Counted from the first letter of the stretch, positions 18,001 through 26,331 are shown. The stretch is 35,582 nucleotides of DNA from Firmicutes bacterium ADurb.Bin080 (GCA_002070965.1 MWEH01000133.1:1-35582), one strand, 5' to 3'. Translations and numbers: made by a program. Notes: generated by a model from the sequence alone, not told the origin.

Positions 18001-21000
18001 TCTATTCGTTACAGTATGCTCTTCTTCCTCTCCCTCGGCTGGGATAACCACATTTTCAAGCGCAGTGTACATGTACCTCCCAGTAACAAAGTCATAAATC
18101 ATATCTTTGTTTTGGTATCTCGCTTGGTATGTCCTGATAGTCGCACCAGAGCCTAAAATCACCTCAACCATCCGTCTAACGGCCGTCTGCCCTTCAGCAA
18201 TCTCCGTTTCAAACACTAGGTAATCATCTGCACTGACTATATATTCTCCTCTTGCATAGCTATACAAAATATTAAATCCGGCACTGTTCTCTACAATATA
18301 GTAGCCGGGAATTCTGGTCCCCAAATCATAAACATGGTTTAGACCGTTTGTTCCGATAAATTCTTTAAGATATACTGTGACCCCCGGGCCCAATTCTTCA
18401 TAAGCTTTGTCGTACTTGAATTGAGAACCTAACCCCAGAATGTACACGTTATTCTCATAATCGTACACGATTTCATAACCGTTGGGGCTGATAACAGTAT
18501 AATACTCAGTTTCTCTGTCAAAGACTGCATGCAAGTTAAAATCTGCGTCATAAGTAGCTACAATGTCTTGATTTCCATAAAACGCATCCACTTCTTCGGG
18601 AATTTCTCCCAGAGGCTCCCATTTAAACTCATTTCCCGCAAGGGGATCCCCGTCACTGGGAAGACGTAGCCTTCTTACTTTTTGCCGGCCAATTAGGTCA
18701 GAAATGTAAATAAGGTAGTCCCTGCTAACCCCCATAAACTGTTTATCCATTCTAGGTCTGTAGTAAGCGTTTCCGGATACAACCTCAATGCTTTCAGGGT
18801 TATAAAGGAATTTCAAGTCCCTTGTTTCCATTCTTTCGCCAAAATCAAAATAGACTGGCACTGTTTCATGTAGTTTAATTGAATACGGACTCTCTCCGAC
18901 CATGTTTTCCAGTGTTCCAACCGAATACATGGCAAAATCCTTTTCTAACTGATCTATGTTCTTGACACGCTGTCTAAAGCCAATCATTATGCTGATGGTT
19001 CCAATCAGTTCATCCACGCCGAAGAATTGCTTAATACTGTCGTTAGAAGTGGTAAGTCTGATTACCTCGGGTTCAAATGTCGCCCAGCTATCCTCCATCA
19101 AAGCCATTACAATATCAGTTAGCCCAAGGACAAGGTCCCCTGTTTCATTTTCGAAATCATAACCCATATATTCATATAGTGAAGTAATGAAAAGATCTTC
19201 CCTGACTTTAAATTTGGGAAGGTTGGGGAAGCAAATATAATCCAACCAGACGTAACCAAGTTCCTCCACCGGATATGCCGTGTTAAAACTTACATCATTA
19301 GCATAAATCCTCATAATGGGCGTGCTTACATCGTTTTCGACTATGTAAATGTACAAGTTGAAAGCGCTTCTACCCTTTCTTGTCCATCGTCCATTCTCTA
19401 AAATCTGTTCTCTAATGTACTGGTCGTATGACAAAGTAAAATAAATATCGGCAGCTTTAGGTAGAATATATGGGGTATTTAACCCGCTCGTATCTCCCAT
19501 AAAAGCTCCCATCATCCTGCTAAGATTAACCTCTTCAGTCTGGGCAAAAACAAATTGACCTTCGAGATACCCCGAATAAGTCAATACCTCTTGTAGCTCA
19601 TTGAAGTTGTCGAAATTCGGAAACGCGATCCTAACCTTTTCTCCGATATGAGTGGGAAATAAGTCCATTCTCATTATTAAATCGGCTTCCGCATCTTTGG
19701 GTTTTTCAGCAGCGGAATATACTTCGAGCTTGATACTGTACACATCGACATCGTAGGTAACATCAAAATACGATCTATTCAATAATTCTTCTACTGACAT
19801 ACCAAGTATGCTGGCTATAGCCTCAAGATCGATGTTAAATTGCTTATTCAGAAGCTGAATGATTTGATCTGTCGTATAGTTAGTTCCCGTGGGGGAGGAG
19901 ACTTTCATTACCTCCTTAATCAAGGGCATATCTATCCTCACCTTGATTGTTGCATGAGAGGCAGGGTCTTCCTCATCTTTCATCGTGGACTCGATATTTT
20001 TCATGATTGCATTCATTATAACGCTATATTCGCTGTCCTCCTCCTCGTCCTTATTGGGGTCAAGGATACTATCAACCACCATTACAATCATTTTATCGAC
20101 AAAATCCGAAACGAATTTTAACGTGCTTGCTAAATTAAACCCTCCCTTGTATGCCTTGGGAAGGCCTATATCTTCGAATTTCACACCTCCATAGAGATGC
20201 TGTAATCCTTCTATGTCAATATACGTCAGCTCATCTTTATAAAAACCACCGATAATCAAATCATCCGTGGCAAGATCACGACAAGCAAGATATACCTTGT
20301 TTATCTTGTTATCGTACTTGTTCATATCCGTTCTCAGTAAAACATCCAGTTTCAAATCCAATGGAACCAGGTACATGTCCCCGATAAACTCGTAATTTCC
20401 GGTCTCATAAAGCTTATAGTTTTCCCTATCCAGTACTATATTCTGAGAAACACGGATATCATAGTCAACAGCAATATTCATTGTAAATGGCACACTTTCG
20501 GTATAGAAGGCACCAGTCTGCTTGTTTTTCTTCCTAACCAAACTGTTGCCTCTAAAATCAACATCCATTCCGGTCAATATCTCTTTTCCTAACTGCTCGT
20601 TGGGCTCCATTAAAAATTGCATATCACTATTCAGCGTGCTTATAACCGAGGTTCCGAGAGTCGAAAACAAAAAACCAAGGTACTTGTAAGTCAACGGATC
20701 GAGTTTGTCTTGGAACGGAGAGAATATTCCCTGGATGAATTCTGTAACATCTCCCGCAATCATGGTGAGCGGAATTTCATTGAAATAAACCGAAGTTTCG
20801 TCTCCGTTTAACGTAAGCTTGTAGTTTGTGGTAACAGCGGTCTTCAAAAGATACTCAACGCTCGAAATGGCACTGTCGCTTGAACCATCCGAACTGACAG
20901 ATGAAATCAGGGTTTCAAGGTTCAGCTGGGTAATCAATCTTATCATTTGCTGATACAGAACAGTATCTCCAAAATTAGCAAAAATTCTCTTCGAACCCTG

Positions 21001-21555
21001 CAAGTTCAAATAAAGGTTGTTTCCAGGATCTGCTGGGTCGGTATTTATGCCATCAAAGTAAAACCCGATGAGCATAGTATTCGTGGTGCCGTCATACCAT
21101 TCTAGCAACAGGTCGTTATACTTGATTAACTCATTATGTTTAGCGAGAGCTGCCTCATATTCGGGAGTTCCTTCTTCGTACTGGTCATAAGGCCAGGTGT
21201 ACATATTTCCCTGCAGCTTCAAAATAAAAGCCGAGCCATCGTCGGTATTAATAGCCATATCGATTCCCATGTAATATCCGGTAGTCGATACAACCTCGCT
21301 ATCTAAATAGTCCAAAAGGTTTTCCAAAGAACCGGTAGCTCTTTCTACCGCCTCATCTTTTGTTGTGTGATCTTTGTTTGGAAAATTGGTCTCATTATCC
21401 AAAATCGGATACGGGTCAGCATAAATATCTTCAGGAGGCGTGCAAGAAGTAAGCATGACAATAATGAAAGCTACTAATACAAAAACTAAAACTGCTTTAA
21501 TTATATTGCGACCCACTTGCCTACCTGTTTGTTCTCTCGCGACCTTCGCCGCCAC
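12058..21555 (-). CDS. Giant surface lipoprotein, Ig-like modular protein, paralogue of the downstream gene
   Basis: 3165 aa from a GTG at 21555. The lipobox LTSC puts the lipidated Cys at residue 38. A second GTG at 21516 (residue 14), preceded by AGGTAGG, would give a more usual short signal peptide (Cys25) and may be the true start. Residues to about 870 resemble the N-terminal region of the 3823-aa protein (DPLTYKYLGF, MGAFMGDTSG). About 15 Ig-like modules follow with the same 'DPY/DPF...LP...G...Y.V.W' signature. The last pair of modules (residues 2687-2914) is duplicated at 2915-3165. Marker motifs run in the same order as in the downstream gene, but this protein ends without MBG modules or beta-helix. 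No catalytic motif was seen. A cell-surface role is an inference. Confidence 0.88.
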   Translation of the reverse strand: MAAKVAREQTGRQVGRNIIKAVLVFVLVAFIIVMLTSCTPPEDIYADPYPILDNETNFPNKDHTTKDEAVERATGSLENLLDYLDSEVVSTTGYYMGIDMAINTDDGSAFILKLQGNMYTWPYDQYEEGTPEYEAALAKHNELIKYNDLLLEWYDGTTNTMLIGFYFDGINTDPADPGNNLYLNLQGSKRIFANFGDTVLYQQMIRLITQLNLETLISSVSSDGSSDSAISSVEYLLKTAVTTNYKLTLNGDETSVYFNEIPLTMIAGDVTEFIQGIFSPFQDKLDPLTYKYLGFLFSTLGTSVISTLNSDMQFLMEPNEQLGKEILTGMDVDFRGNSLVRKKNKQTGAFYTESVPFTMNIAVDYDIRVSQNIVLDRENYKLYETGNYEFIGDMYLVPLDLKLDVLLRTDMNKYDNKINKVYLACRDLATDDLIIGGFYKDELTYIDIEGLQHLYGGVKFEDIGLPKAYKGGFNLASTLKFVSDFVDKMIVMVVDSILDPNKDEEEDSEYSVIMNAIMKNIESTMKDEEDPASHATIKVRIDMPLIKEVMKVSSPTGTNYTTDQIIQLLNKQFNIDLEAIASILGMSVEELLNRSYFDVTYDVDVYSIKLEVYSAAEKPKDAEADLIMRMDLFPTHIGEKVRIAFPNFDNFNELQEVLTYSGYLEGQFVFAQTEEVNLSRMMGAFMGDTSGLNTPYILPKAADIYFTLSYDQYIREQILENGRWTRKGRSAFNLYIYIVENDVSTPIMRIYANDVSFNTAYPVEELGYVWLDYICFPNLPKFKVREDLFITSLYEYMGYDFENETGDLVLGLTDIVMALMEDSWATFEPEVIRLTTSNDSIKQFFGVDELIGTISIMIGFRQRVKNIDQLEKDFAMYSVGTLENMVGESPYSIKLHETVPVYFDFGERMETRDLKFLYNPESIEVVSGNAYYRPRMDKQFMGVSRDYLIYISDLIGRQKVRRLRLPSDGDPLAGNEFKWEPLGEIPEEVDAFYGNQDIVATYDADFNLHAVFDRETEYYTVISPNGYEIVYDYENNVYILGLGSQFKYDKAYEELGPGVTVYLKEFIGTNGLNHVYDLGTRIPGYYIVENSAGFNILYSYARGEYIVSADDYLVFETEIAEGQTAVRRMVEVILGSGATIRTYQARYQNKDMIYDFVTGRYMYTALENVVIPAEGEEEEHTVTNRYNVFYQPATNDYYIPESMTTIRNKLITLLGSARIITDSALVYTNHPYTMIVWDGSNIDKVDWNLSIYNSFEFGMMAWEDLTLEGGKFVVKVVIGEGMMATYRENIVVKVWNRTVLTDLPFININTPDGPVKAPIAMTLPVDPIMYLIYKAYYINGMRNTPESFVEWYFRTFDIRIQFTKIYADPNEETPDAFGAFNWSFDFVDENTIYSEKQINNYVGLTEKSYTYVYTNFYGQIIALRLQVLPRQLDYFMVSGETERNTYTIDALYPSSYVLPTNLTYYFEGEDETEYTLNFQSLQTSTIFSSRPERMPNIGSALSGPNSMRIINWTNPEADNVKLVNARDPETGNPYPFKSGLDNTTSSFFDLSINFDFNRAWYYEDWFYTPELTIEVQIPDKVIDTFTKELITEGHQPSEYELRNIKIKDFYVNGETPSEEDENLGVFNVDPFDSDTWVLPTDIVVFFTLDGGIYQKYEYSVEWRNIEGDLAEHFVIDNDGVFYLLDVTENPGAYYLETVIGDEQSEEGNYIRLRLLIRIMSPVATDVEFLNSDGSVLKNSRGETLLVTSTPGSHDNSMQENLYEYAVDTYDRFDIPGLLRITFKDGTLREYTVTWSETTPWTPQSLHDLYAVIGGEEEYSERIYLEYAIEDRGLISLEVQGETQDICTVTYDIVEREIIVNGLRIDDQGYILYNTGSNARINILGDSAVTVYEYFKYLFGDITATFVRRVSVDPTGEGNVSVDILDAALSAYEPIFGTVDLQKMLADIHPDGQGLDIYIGQGKGADDFTVYMVVEEYDPEGGNELDIEAGQDNYIITIGGSTSGLVLEAYNPDNTPKYPNGYIIAQNFGFTVRYKETGKTVTYSNSAQGARPVPQYWSVVKSPIVGTDPEETWMIGLSEFQIIDRLSEVSIYGGGVIWLSALIEDGSRVYCRFSSSGINIGDNFDSAEGSGRYAINQGLITIENIYEHYSLGTNIIPSRLPSRLVLEGGFEISGISWTMSVNTEYLNGINYLGTSSDVVIATARVMREIVQLKLRVLPCEVKQVSYIDNAVTSRTLISEERNEDGDIIINFDAYANFAYAGNIPLPKGLNFKYSEGLEADRTFSYTNLEYYSVGTGLARLNAVGYNFYGHTMTSNGLGVDPRNIRFRLTLMDGQIVNIILHFNDKTVTEYEFDNIGLSVSRKITLNPYSEYVEVPSTYTLKFIEGPDLIYTANWTLPVDFEVRYDTFRTILNLRPEGQKHFTLASLITGYEGLGYDQPLSLYVAVLPYVIESWSLEEGKVDYYNISEDTHNENPNATYHITDPYAGKTTDLPGLVEDILYHEGQTEFYLPVVWDFEDADIIAEGTPTGHILVRGWIYDKDRGQPVSLKLYIDTWTFDMIRRKQGDTYQSMMQDIRFYFSQVSGTSSYTTYQVAFRIKNVLSGADPTPTSIVFIPEDIDPTTVLIAGTSDYYPANYPYRIKWDEGALARARNALATGGDAVGGFSLTNSNGLVRTVPAYECYYQYETLNLTKVDLGYGYGSQNEAIYVVDPLNPYFGDNYRLPIKAKGNYNLESDVELNAKGLTVTAIWWQTGSPAIVIPDKYVAGGVYKGWAVTVRVENPQTGFSYQEVFRIMLVFLDMSPITYINNSSMSVLNRGAIKSTYNMTTYAGAQNPYEDSYTTSLLSGTVNRNGITDNVLNTALRDYSLVGAMLDYTVTEWDPNILIDNNMNIQYSRKVNIRGREYTSNIVRRQYSTKFEINGLDLGYGMGIDSARYDYLSSDPLAIEGKEKTRFILNPLDPDFSACGIAIDGQPYTFILPESRIQGSYEGTAFTPGQFSYRVTWWNESLSGGMEFNSDVASGGYIDHWKVILTVHSGETIQYTHVYNILLFFLDGRPDTEYTINDPSQNIIVQRPKSIFTTADYDGYENPYGEYYTQDLIDDLNDLAGTAHGALTYSYEVMEWGDAEEIEGFFHMYSEQVRIYRTGSNPATGWVVWTFKPFIHKTYPV
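12061..13497 (-). repeat. Internal two-module duplication at the C-terminus of the 3165-aa protein
   Basis: Copy A covers residues 2687-2914 (13497-12814) and copy B residues 2915-3165 (12813-12061). Matching landmarks in order are VDLGYGYG/LDLGYGMG, DPLNPYF/NPLDPDF, TAIWW/RVTWW, IMLVFLDMSP/ILLFFLDGRP, AQNPYEDSYTT/YENPYGEYYTQ and DYTVTEWD/SYEVMEWG. The similarity is visible at protein level but well diverged, so this is not a recent duplication. Confidence 0.8.
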
Positions 21556-21616
21556 CCCGCCTCATTAGTACCATTCAAAGCAAAAAGGAATTCCCCTTAT
21601 ATATAATGCGTACGTT

Positions 21617-21648
21617 ATTATACTATAATAAAGGCAATACCTTGTCAA
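21617..21648 (-). promoter_or_regulatory. Candidate promoter of the giant lipoprotein genes
   Basis: On the minus strand a perfect -35 TTGACA (21648-21643) is followed by TATAAT (21622-21617) with a 20-base spacer, longer than the ideal 17. An overlapping TATAGT (21627-21622) gives 15. The predicted start lies about 55 bases upstream of the GTG at 21555. A single promoter here could drive both giant genes. Confidence 0.45.
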
Positions 21649-22348
21649 CGCATATAAATAATATATCACTCACAATTCAGTACCCTTCAGCAAACATTCA
21701 CCCCCACTTTCTATCATCATCAAAAACACACATCGAAAAAAGCATCAGAAACTACATTGCAAAAATTTGCATAAATCATCTCTAGAAACGTTGCTCTTTA
21801 AGGCCCAATAATTATCTAGCCAAACTTCTTCCAAATGTCCATATACTTCCACTCTTAATCCGAAGACTTCGAGCCCCAAAGACTAGCCAAAGATTATCAA
21901 TAATTTAATGGCTTTTTAAAAAAATTTTACCCCCATAAACCGCTGAAACAGAAAGCACATTCGTCTATACGATTCTAAATTTTCCTTTTTTATTTATTGC
22001 GACTATCGGATACTTATATCTATTATTTGGTGCCCTAAATTGCGATATGCCCAATCAAACGTTATTCCCACACAATCTAAAATATTCACATATATTGCTT
22101 AAAACTTTAGCCACTCCGATTGTCGTTTTTTCTTGCTTTTTTCGCCCCATAATTCTGTTCTGTTTTTCTTCTTGAATCTCGATAAATATATCTGAATAGT
22201 CCCGCTTTCGTCCCCCTAAGTTTTGCCCATTTTTTCTTCTTTTACCACCTTAAAAACATCTCAATAATCCCTGTTTATTACATTCCTTTTTTCAAAAATC
22301 TACCCTTATTATTTTCTTCTTTAGAAAAAATTAGCATCTATTTTTTAT
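21649..22348. other. 700-bp AT-rich intergenic stretch without a recognised gene
   Basis: The plus strand is pyrimidine-rich. Two degenerate copies of a ~45-base segment starting TTTTTCTTCTT lie at 22163 and 22231, about 73% alike by eye. On the minus strand a 44-codon open frame (21879-21745, TTG start) has protein-like composition but no ribosome site and no recognised relatives. Nothing else supports a gene or RNA here. Confidence 0.5.
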
Positions 22349-22377
22349 TTGACAATATTATTACTTTCCTTTATAAT
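22349..22377 (+). promoter_or_regulatory. Consensus sigma-A promoter of the DUF5698 gene
   Basis: TTGACA (22349-22354), 17-base spacer, TATAAT (22372-22377): a perfect match to the housekeeping consensus. It lies about 40 bases upstream of the start codon. Confidence 0.85.
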
Positions 22378-22415
22378 CACATTGTGATTTCTTAGGATAT
22401 CCTTCGGAGGCAATG

Positions 22416-22946
22416 ATGCTTGAATATTTGAGCGGCAACAACATAGGAGTTTACTTTATTATCTTCTTTGGCAAGATAATTGAAGTTGCCATTGCAACTG
22501 TTCGTATCGTGCTTATAAGCCGTGGCCAGCGCACTGTAGGAGCCATCATAGCCTTCCTTGAAGTATTGATGTGGATATTCATATCGGGAAGTGTAATCGT
22601 TGGTGTAGCAAAATATCCCCTAAAGGCAGTTGTATATTCTGTGGCCTTTGCGCTTGGAACATTCCTGGGATCCATGCTGGAAGATTACCTTGCTTTAGGC
22701 CTTAGTACAATTCAAATAATCACCTCAGAAGACACGAAGGCACTTCAACAGATCCTTCGAGAAAATTACCTTGCAGTGACTGTAATTAAAGGGGAAGGAA
22801 AGGATGGGCCCAAAGATATCCTTACTATCCATTTAAAGCGCAAGCGGGTAAAAACAACAGTTCCTCTCATCAATCAACATCTTACAAACAGTCTAATAAC
22901 AGTAACTGATGTTAAAATTGTAAAGGGTGGATACATCCGTAAATAA
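22416..22946 (+). CDS. DUF5698/DUF2179 membrane protein (UPF0316, YebE-like)
   Basis: 176 aa. About three membrane helices lie in the N-terminal half (residues ~10-32, 41-62, 66-88), followed by a soluble ~80-residue domain of the DUF2179 type. This is the standard layout and length of UPF0316 proteins. Their molecular role is not established; DUF2179 is also found in YitT-type membrane proteins. Two ATGs are adjacent. The one at 22413 is only 2 bases from GGAGG (22406-22410), whereas 22416 has a 5-base gap, so 22416 is the likelier start. The gene stands alone on the plus strand behind a perfect promoter, with minus-strand lipoprotein genes on either side. Confidence 0.85.
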   Translation: MLEYLSGNNIGVYFIIFFGKIIEVAIATVRIVLISRGQRTVGAIIAFLEVLMWIFISGSVIVGVAKYPLKAVVYSVAFALGTFLGSMLEDYLALGLSTIQIITSEDTKALQQILRENYLAVTVIKGEGKDGPKDILTIHLKRKRVKTTVPLINQHLTNSLITVTDVKIVKGGYIRK

Positions 22947-23410
22947 TGTCTTTTGATCATTTCCTTCACCTCTTAAAAAAGCTCTTTTTATCCTATTATA
23001 TTCAACCTTAGATATTATCCCTTTCTTCAAAGCCCCTATCCAACTATCTAAAACAATATTTTCCCTTCTTCCAAAGCCCTTATCTAATTTTAATAACCTT
23101 ATCCCTTCATTCAAATCCTTTATTCAACTAATTTAAACAATATTTTCCCTTCCTTCTAGCAAGGCTCTTATGCATTCCAAGAAGACCATAAGTCGATTAA
23201 ATTCTGCGATGCTAGTATTTAAGTTCGTAAACTTTTTCCGCGTAAAATCAACGATATCCTAACTATCCTACAACAAGCCCTATATCCTATAATTTCCATT
23301 AATCCAACGCTTAAAAGATTATTTTGAATCCTCCATTTGACAAATCTTAATAATCAAAACACTTTGCCTTTCATTCTTATTCTTACTCACTACCATCCTG
23401 CTTTTTACAT
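22947..23410. repeat. Intergenic region with degenerate ~40-44 bp tandem repeats
   Basis: Between 23013 and about 23190 a unit with core CCCTT(C)TTC.AAAGCCC.TAT recurs four times. Its CCCTT anchors fall at 23019, 23063, 23103 and 23147, giving steps of 44, 40 and 44 bases. Two copies include AACAATATTTTCCCTT. The minus strand is purine-rich. No gene was accepted here. Confidence 0.65.
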
Positions 23411-23440
23411 AAAAATAAGAGGCACGGTTACCCGTGCCTC
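23411..23440 (-). terminator. Rho-independent terminator of the 856-aa lipoprotein gene
   Basis: On the minus strand GAGGCACGG (23440-23432), a 4-base loop, CCGTGCCTC (23427-23419), then TTATTTTT. The stem is a perfect 9 bp, and the structure ends about 30 bases past the stop codon. Confidence 0.9.
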
Positions 23441-23471
23441 CAAAGGAAACTTTGATTAATTGTTGAATTGC

Positions 23472-26042
23472 TTATTCAAGTTCTTCAACTTGTGCAAACG
23501 CCATTACCAAATCTGTAAGAAGAGTAAATAATCCTTCTCCATCATCGCTAGAAGTGTTTGCATAGGCACCTTCTTCCCACATTGTCTGGAATCCACTTTT
23601 TTCGTATGCGGTCAACGCTGCAGTGTCTTCTGCCTTTATATTAAGGTTTAAAGCCACTTTGACTAAGGTTCCTTGTGTATCATCCAACAGAGCTATCGAC
23701 AGTGTTATACCTTCTGCATCAGTCTTTGAGCTTGCTCCAAGCGATGCAAACATATCAAGGGTAAGGCCAGCATACGCATCTGCTGCGCTCAAGTCCTTCC
23801 CAGTCACTGCTTTGAATATTCTTATTGCATCAGCTTGGGTAAAGAGATCTTCTTGAGCATCAATAGGTGCAAGCGCCCATGTTGTTACAGTCTCAGGATC
23901 ATCATCAAAGTAAGCATCTCTAGCGGCTTTCATATCCTCATCATTCCATGGGTTTTCGCCTTGTGCGACTATCCAAGCATCGTTTGCTGCTGAAACTCCA
24001 AAGTTATAATTCATCAAAGTTACAACTGAATCTATAACATTGTTTGTCGCTAAATAATAAGCCAGGTCAGCTTCAACAGGAGTATCTAAGACAGCGCCGG
24101 TGGTGTTATCATAGTATGCCTTGAAAGTAATAGTCTCAGTATCTCCAAGGATTCCATCAACTAAATCTGTCATAAGGGAAGCTAAATCGATGGTGGCAAA
24201 TGCTGCTCTATCTGCGGGTTCTTCTTCATCTTCTCTTTCAAAGAATCCAAAGCTAATCGGGCCCCCTTCTTTAACTAGCGCTTCAAGTTCAGCAACTATC
24301 GGATCTACGAAGTTAAGCAGGGAAAGAATTGATCCTATACTAAATCCACCCTCAAGTTCAGCAGCTATGCCATCTATTACACTAGCATTGTCAGGGAGGG
24401 TATATCCTTCAGTCATCCCACCAAAATAGTCGTTCCACATTGCTTGTGCGTCAAGAGGAATGAAATACTGCTGTTCAACTCCCTCAAACTCTACAGCCAT
24501 ATCATTTCCAAGAGCGGCAATAATTGGGCCTAAATCAAGTTTAAATCCGTTTTGGCCTTCGGCGTTACCCGCTTGGAAGTCAGCAATATATGCTACTGGA
24601 TTTTGTGGGAATTTATTATCTGTTATAGTTGCAAACCCCTGAATGCCTGTTAAATTGAGATTAATAAAGGGAGTAGTAATTGTTTCTTCTCCAACTACTT
24701 TTGTTCCTTCGACTAAATCGATTGAAATTGTGGGATATGCATATACCTTAACTGTTGAATTGACAGCTTCATTAGCTAAAATAACATCCAAAGATAGTTC
24801 TACAGCTGCTTCTGGAGCAGTTGCATAGTTCAAATCAGAGGGTTTTACTGTTGTTACTGACTGATTGGATACTACCAAATTCTTTATCCCAAGATCCAAC
24901 TTGAGAGGTAATTCTGTGTCATTTGTATAATCGTAATGTAAGCCAATACCGGTAAGAACTGTACCATTGTGCCCAACCCCTATTGCTATTTGTTTAGGAT
25001 ATACCACATTGGCTTCAGCGCCTTCTTCCTGTTCATCTATGAATAGCTCATCGAACGATTGTCCGAGAATTGCTCCTACGAGAATGTCCACAAGACCAAA
25101 CATCCCACTACTGGTTAAAGAGGTTTTTAGTCCCGCAAAGTCGATTCCGAGTACTCCTGCTATTCCCACGATTTCGCCCAAGTTTTCAACCATAATTTTA
25201 AGTTCTGCTCCGCCAGCTACTTTTGTTTCTGGAAAAGTTGCTGTAGCAGCGGTTACTCCGAAGCCAGCTTCGGTTACTTTTGTTACACCCTCTCCCTCAA
25301 CGGTTGTAGGCATAATTATTTCAAGAGGAGCAATTAGCGGGACAAATCCCAAAAAGTCTCCGACCAAGCCACTAATTAGCCCATCTTCTGCTCTGTCCCC
25401 AAGAGTAAGTTCTTGAGTTACATTTCCGTTTTTGTCTTTCTTGGACATGTCCATTCTAGCTAGATCCAAAACAACATCAGCAACTTTGTTTGCTACAAAA
25501 GATGCAAGTATGCCAGCTTTATCTGCTTGGCTCATTTTAACCCAAGTAAATGTAGAATTCCAAGCCTTCTGTCCTATATAGACATATTCACTTCCAGCTA
25601 CATTAGCGGCAAAAATTGATGCAATAAGGCCTAGCCCACCATCAGTTTTGTCAGTGACTTCAAGAAGAACAGCGTTTTTAGTCTCTGTTTGAGCGTCAAA
25701 AGATGCTTCAACTTTAATCTCCAAATCAAGATTTATCGGCGGTACGGGAGATTCCTCTGTTCCAGTGTAGCTAACAGCTAAAAATAATGTTGCCCCAATG
25801 TGAGCAGCATCATCAATAGCAAGAGCTTGACGGACTGTTTCATCAACTACATCCACTACTGTATTGACCCCAACTCCTAGCATTGTTGCTAAATCAAACT
25901 CATCGTCGTCGTCGTCATCGTTGTTATTATTGTTATTGTTGTTTGGTGGGGTCTGTGGTGGTTTACAAGCTACAACTGATAACAATAGTCCCATTGCAAT
26001 TACAACAACGAGGAGAGTAATAAATAGTTTTCTTCCTTTCAT
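23472..26042 (-). CDS. Surface lipoprotein, 856 aa, function unknown
   Basis: The signal peptide ends in lipobox SVVAC (Cys26), followed by a Pro/Asn/Asp linker with runs of eight Asn and six Asp. The mature protein is acidic and rich in Ala, Val, Leu and beta-prone segments, with no catalytic motif. Its overall plan (long beta-rich domain after a low-complexity linker) resembles the N-terminal part of the two giant lipoproteins. A segment around YVYIGQ...FTWVK may match their early region, but I could not align them convincingly by eye. The start is set by TAGGAGG seven to eight bases upstream of the ATG. The gene has its own consensus promoter and terminator, so it is a single-gene transcript. 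Confidence 0.88.
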   Translation of the reverse strand: MKGRKLFITLLVVVIAMGLLLSVVACKPPQTPPNNNNNNNNDDDDDDEFDLATMLGVGVNTVVDVVDETVRQALAIDDAAHIGATLFLAVSYTGTEESPVPPINLDLEIKVEASFDAQTETKNAVLLEVTDKTDGGLGLIASIFAANVAGSEYVYIGQKAWNSTFTWVKMSQADKAGILASFVANKVADVVLDLARMDMSKKDKNGNVTQELTLGDRAEDGLISGLVGDFLGFVPLIAPLEIIMPTTVEGEGVTKVTEAGFGVTAATATFPETKVAGGAELKIMVENLGEIVGIAGVLGIDFAGLKTSLTSSGMFGLVDILVGAILGQSFDELFIDEQEEGAEANVVYPKQIAIGVGHNGTVLTGIGLHYDYTNDTELPLKLDLGIKNLVVSNQSVTTVKPSDLNYATAPEAAVELSLDVILANEAVNSTVKVYAYPTISIDLVEGTKVVGEETITTPFINLNLTGIQGFATITDNKFPQNPVAYIADFQAGNAEGQNGFKLDLGPIIAALGNDMAVEFEGVEQQYFIPLDAQAMWNDYFGGMTEGYTLPDNASVIDGIAAELEGGFSIGSILSLLNFVDPIVAELEALVKEGGPISFGFFEREDEEEPADRAAFATIDLASLMTDLVDGILGDTETITFKAYYDNTTGAVLDTPVEADLAYYLATNNVIDSVVTLMNYNFGVSAANDAWIVAQGENPWNDEDMKAARDAYFDDDPETVTTWALAPIDAQEDLFTQADAIRIFKAVTGKDLSAADAYAGLTLDMFASLGASSKTDAEGITLSIALLDDTQGTLVKVALNLNIKAEDTAALTAYEKSGFQTMWEEGAYANTSSDDGEGLFTLLTDLVMAFAQVEELE

Positions 26043-26082
26043 AAAAATAACCTCCTAAAAAAGTTTCCTCATTATATATGGA

Positions 26083-26111
26083 ATTATAATACCTTAAATA
26101 GGGGGTGTCAA
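26083..26111 (-). promoter_or_regulatory. Consensus sigma-A promoter of the 856-aa lipoprotein gene
   Basis: On the minus strand TTGACA (26111-26106), a 17-base spacer, TATAAT (26088-26083): a perfect consensus match about 40 bases upstream of the start codon. It suggests high constitutive expression. Confidence 0.88.
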
Positions 26112-26331
26112 TATGCCAAATTTTAATTAAACACGCGCGCGAAACTAATTGCTAATATTTTTATGTTTTCGACCTTATTTTGGCGAAAATCTGGATATTA
26201 CCAAAAAATATACTTGATAAAGAAAAATGCTTGGCTTTTTTAAAGTCATTCTCTTTTACTATTTAGTTACACTAAAAACAACTTTTTCAAGATCAGTGGA
26301 GATAGTAATTGGGTTATGTTCTGCTTTAATT

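Noticed and set aside
22893..23114. 73-codon minus-strand open frame overlapping the end of the DUF5698 gene
   Set aside because: It runs through the degenerate 40-44 bp repeats, has no clear ribosome site, and resembles no family known to me. Its sequence follows the nucleotide repeat, not a protein pattern.
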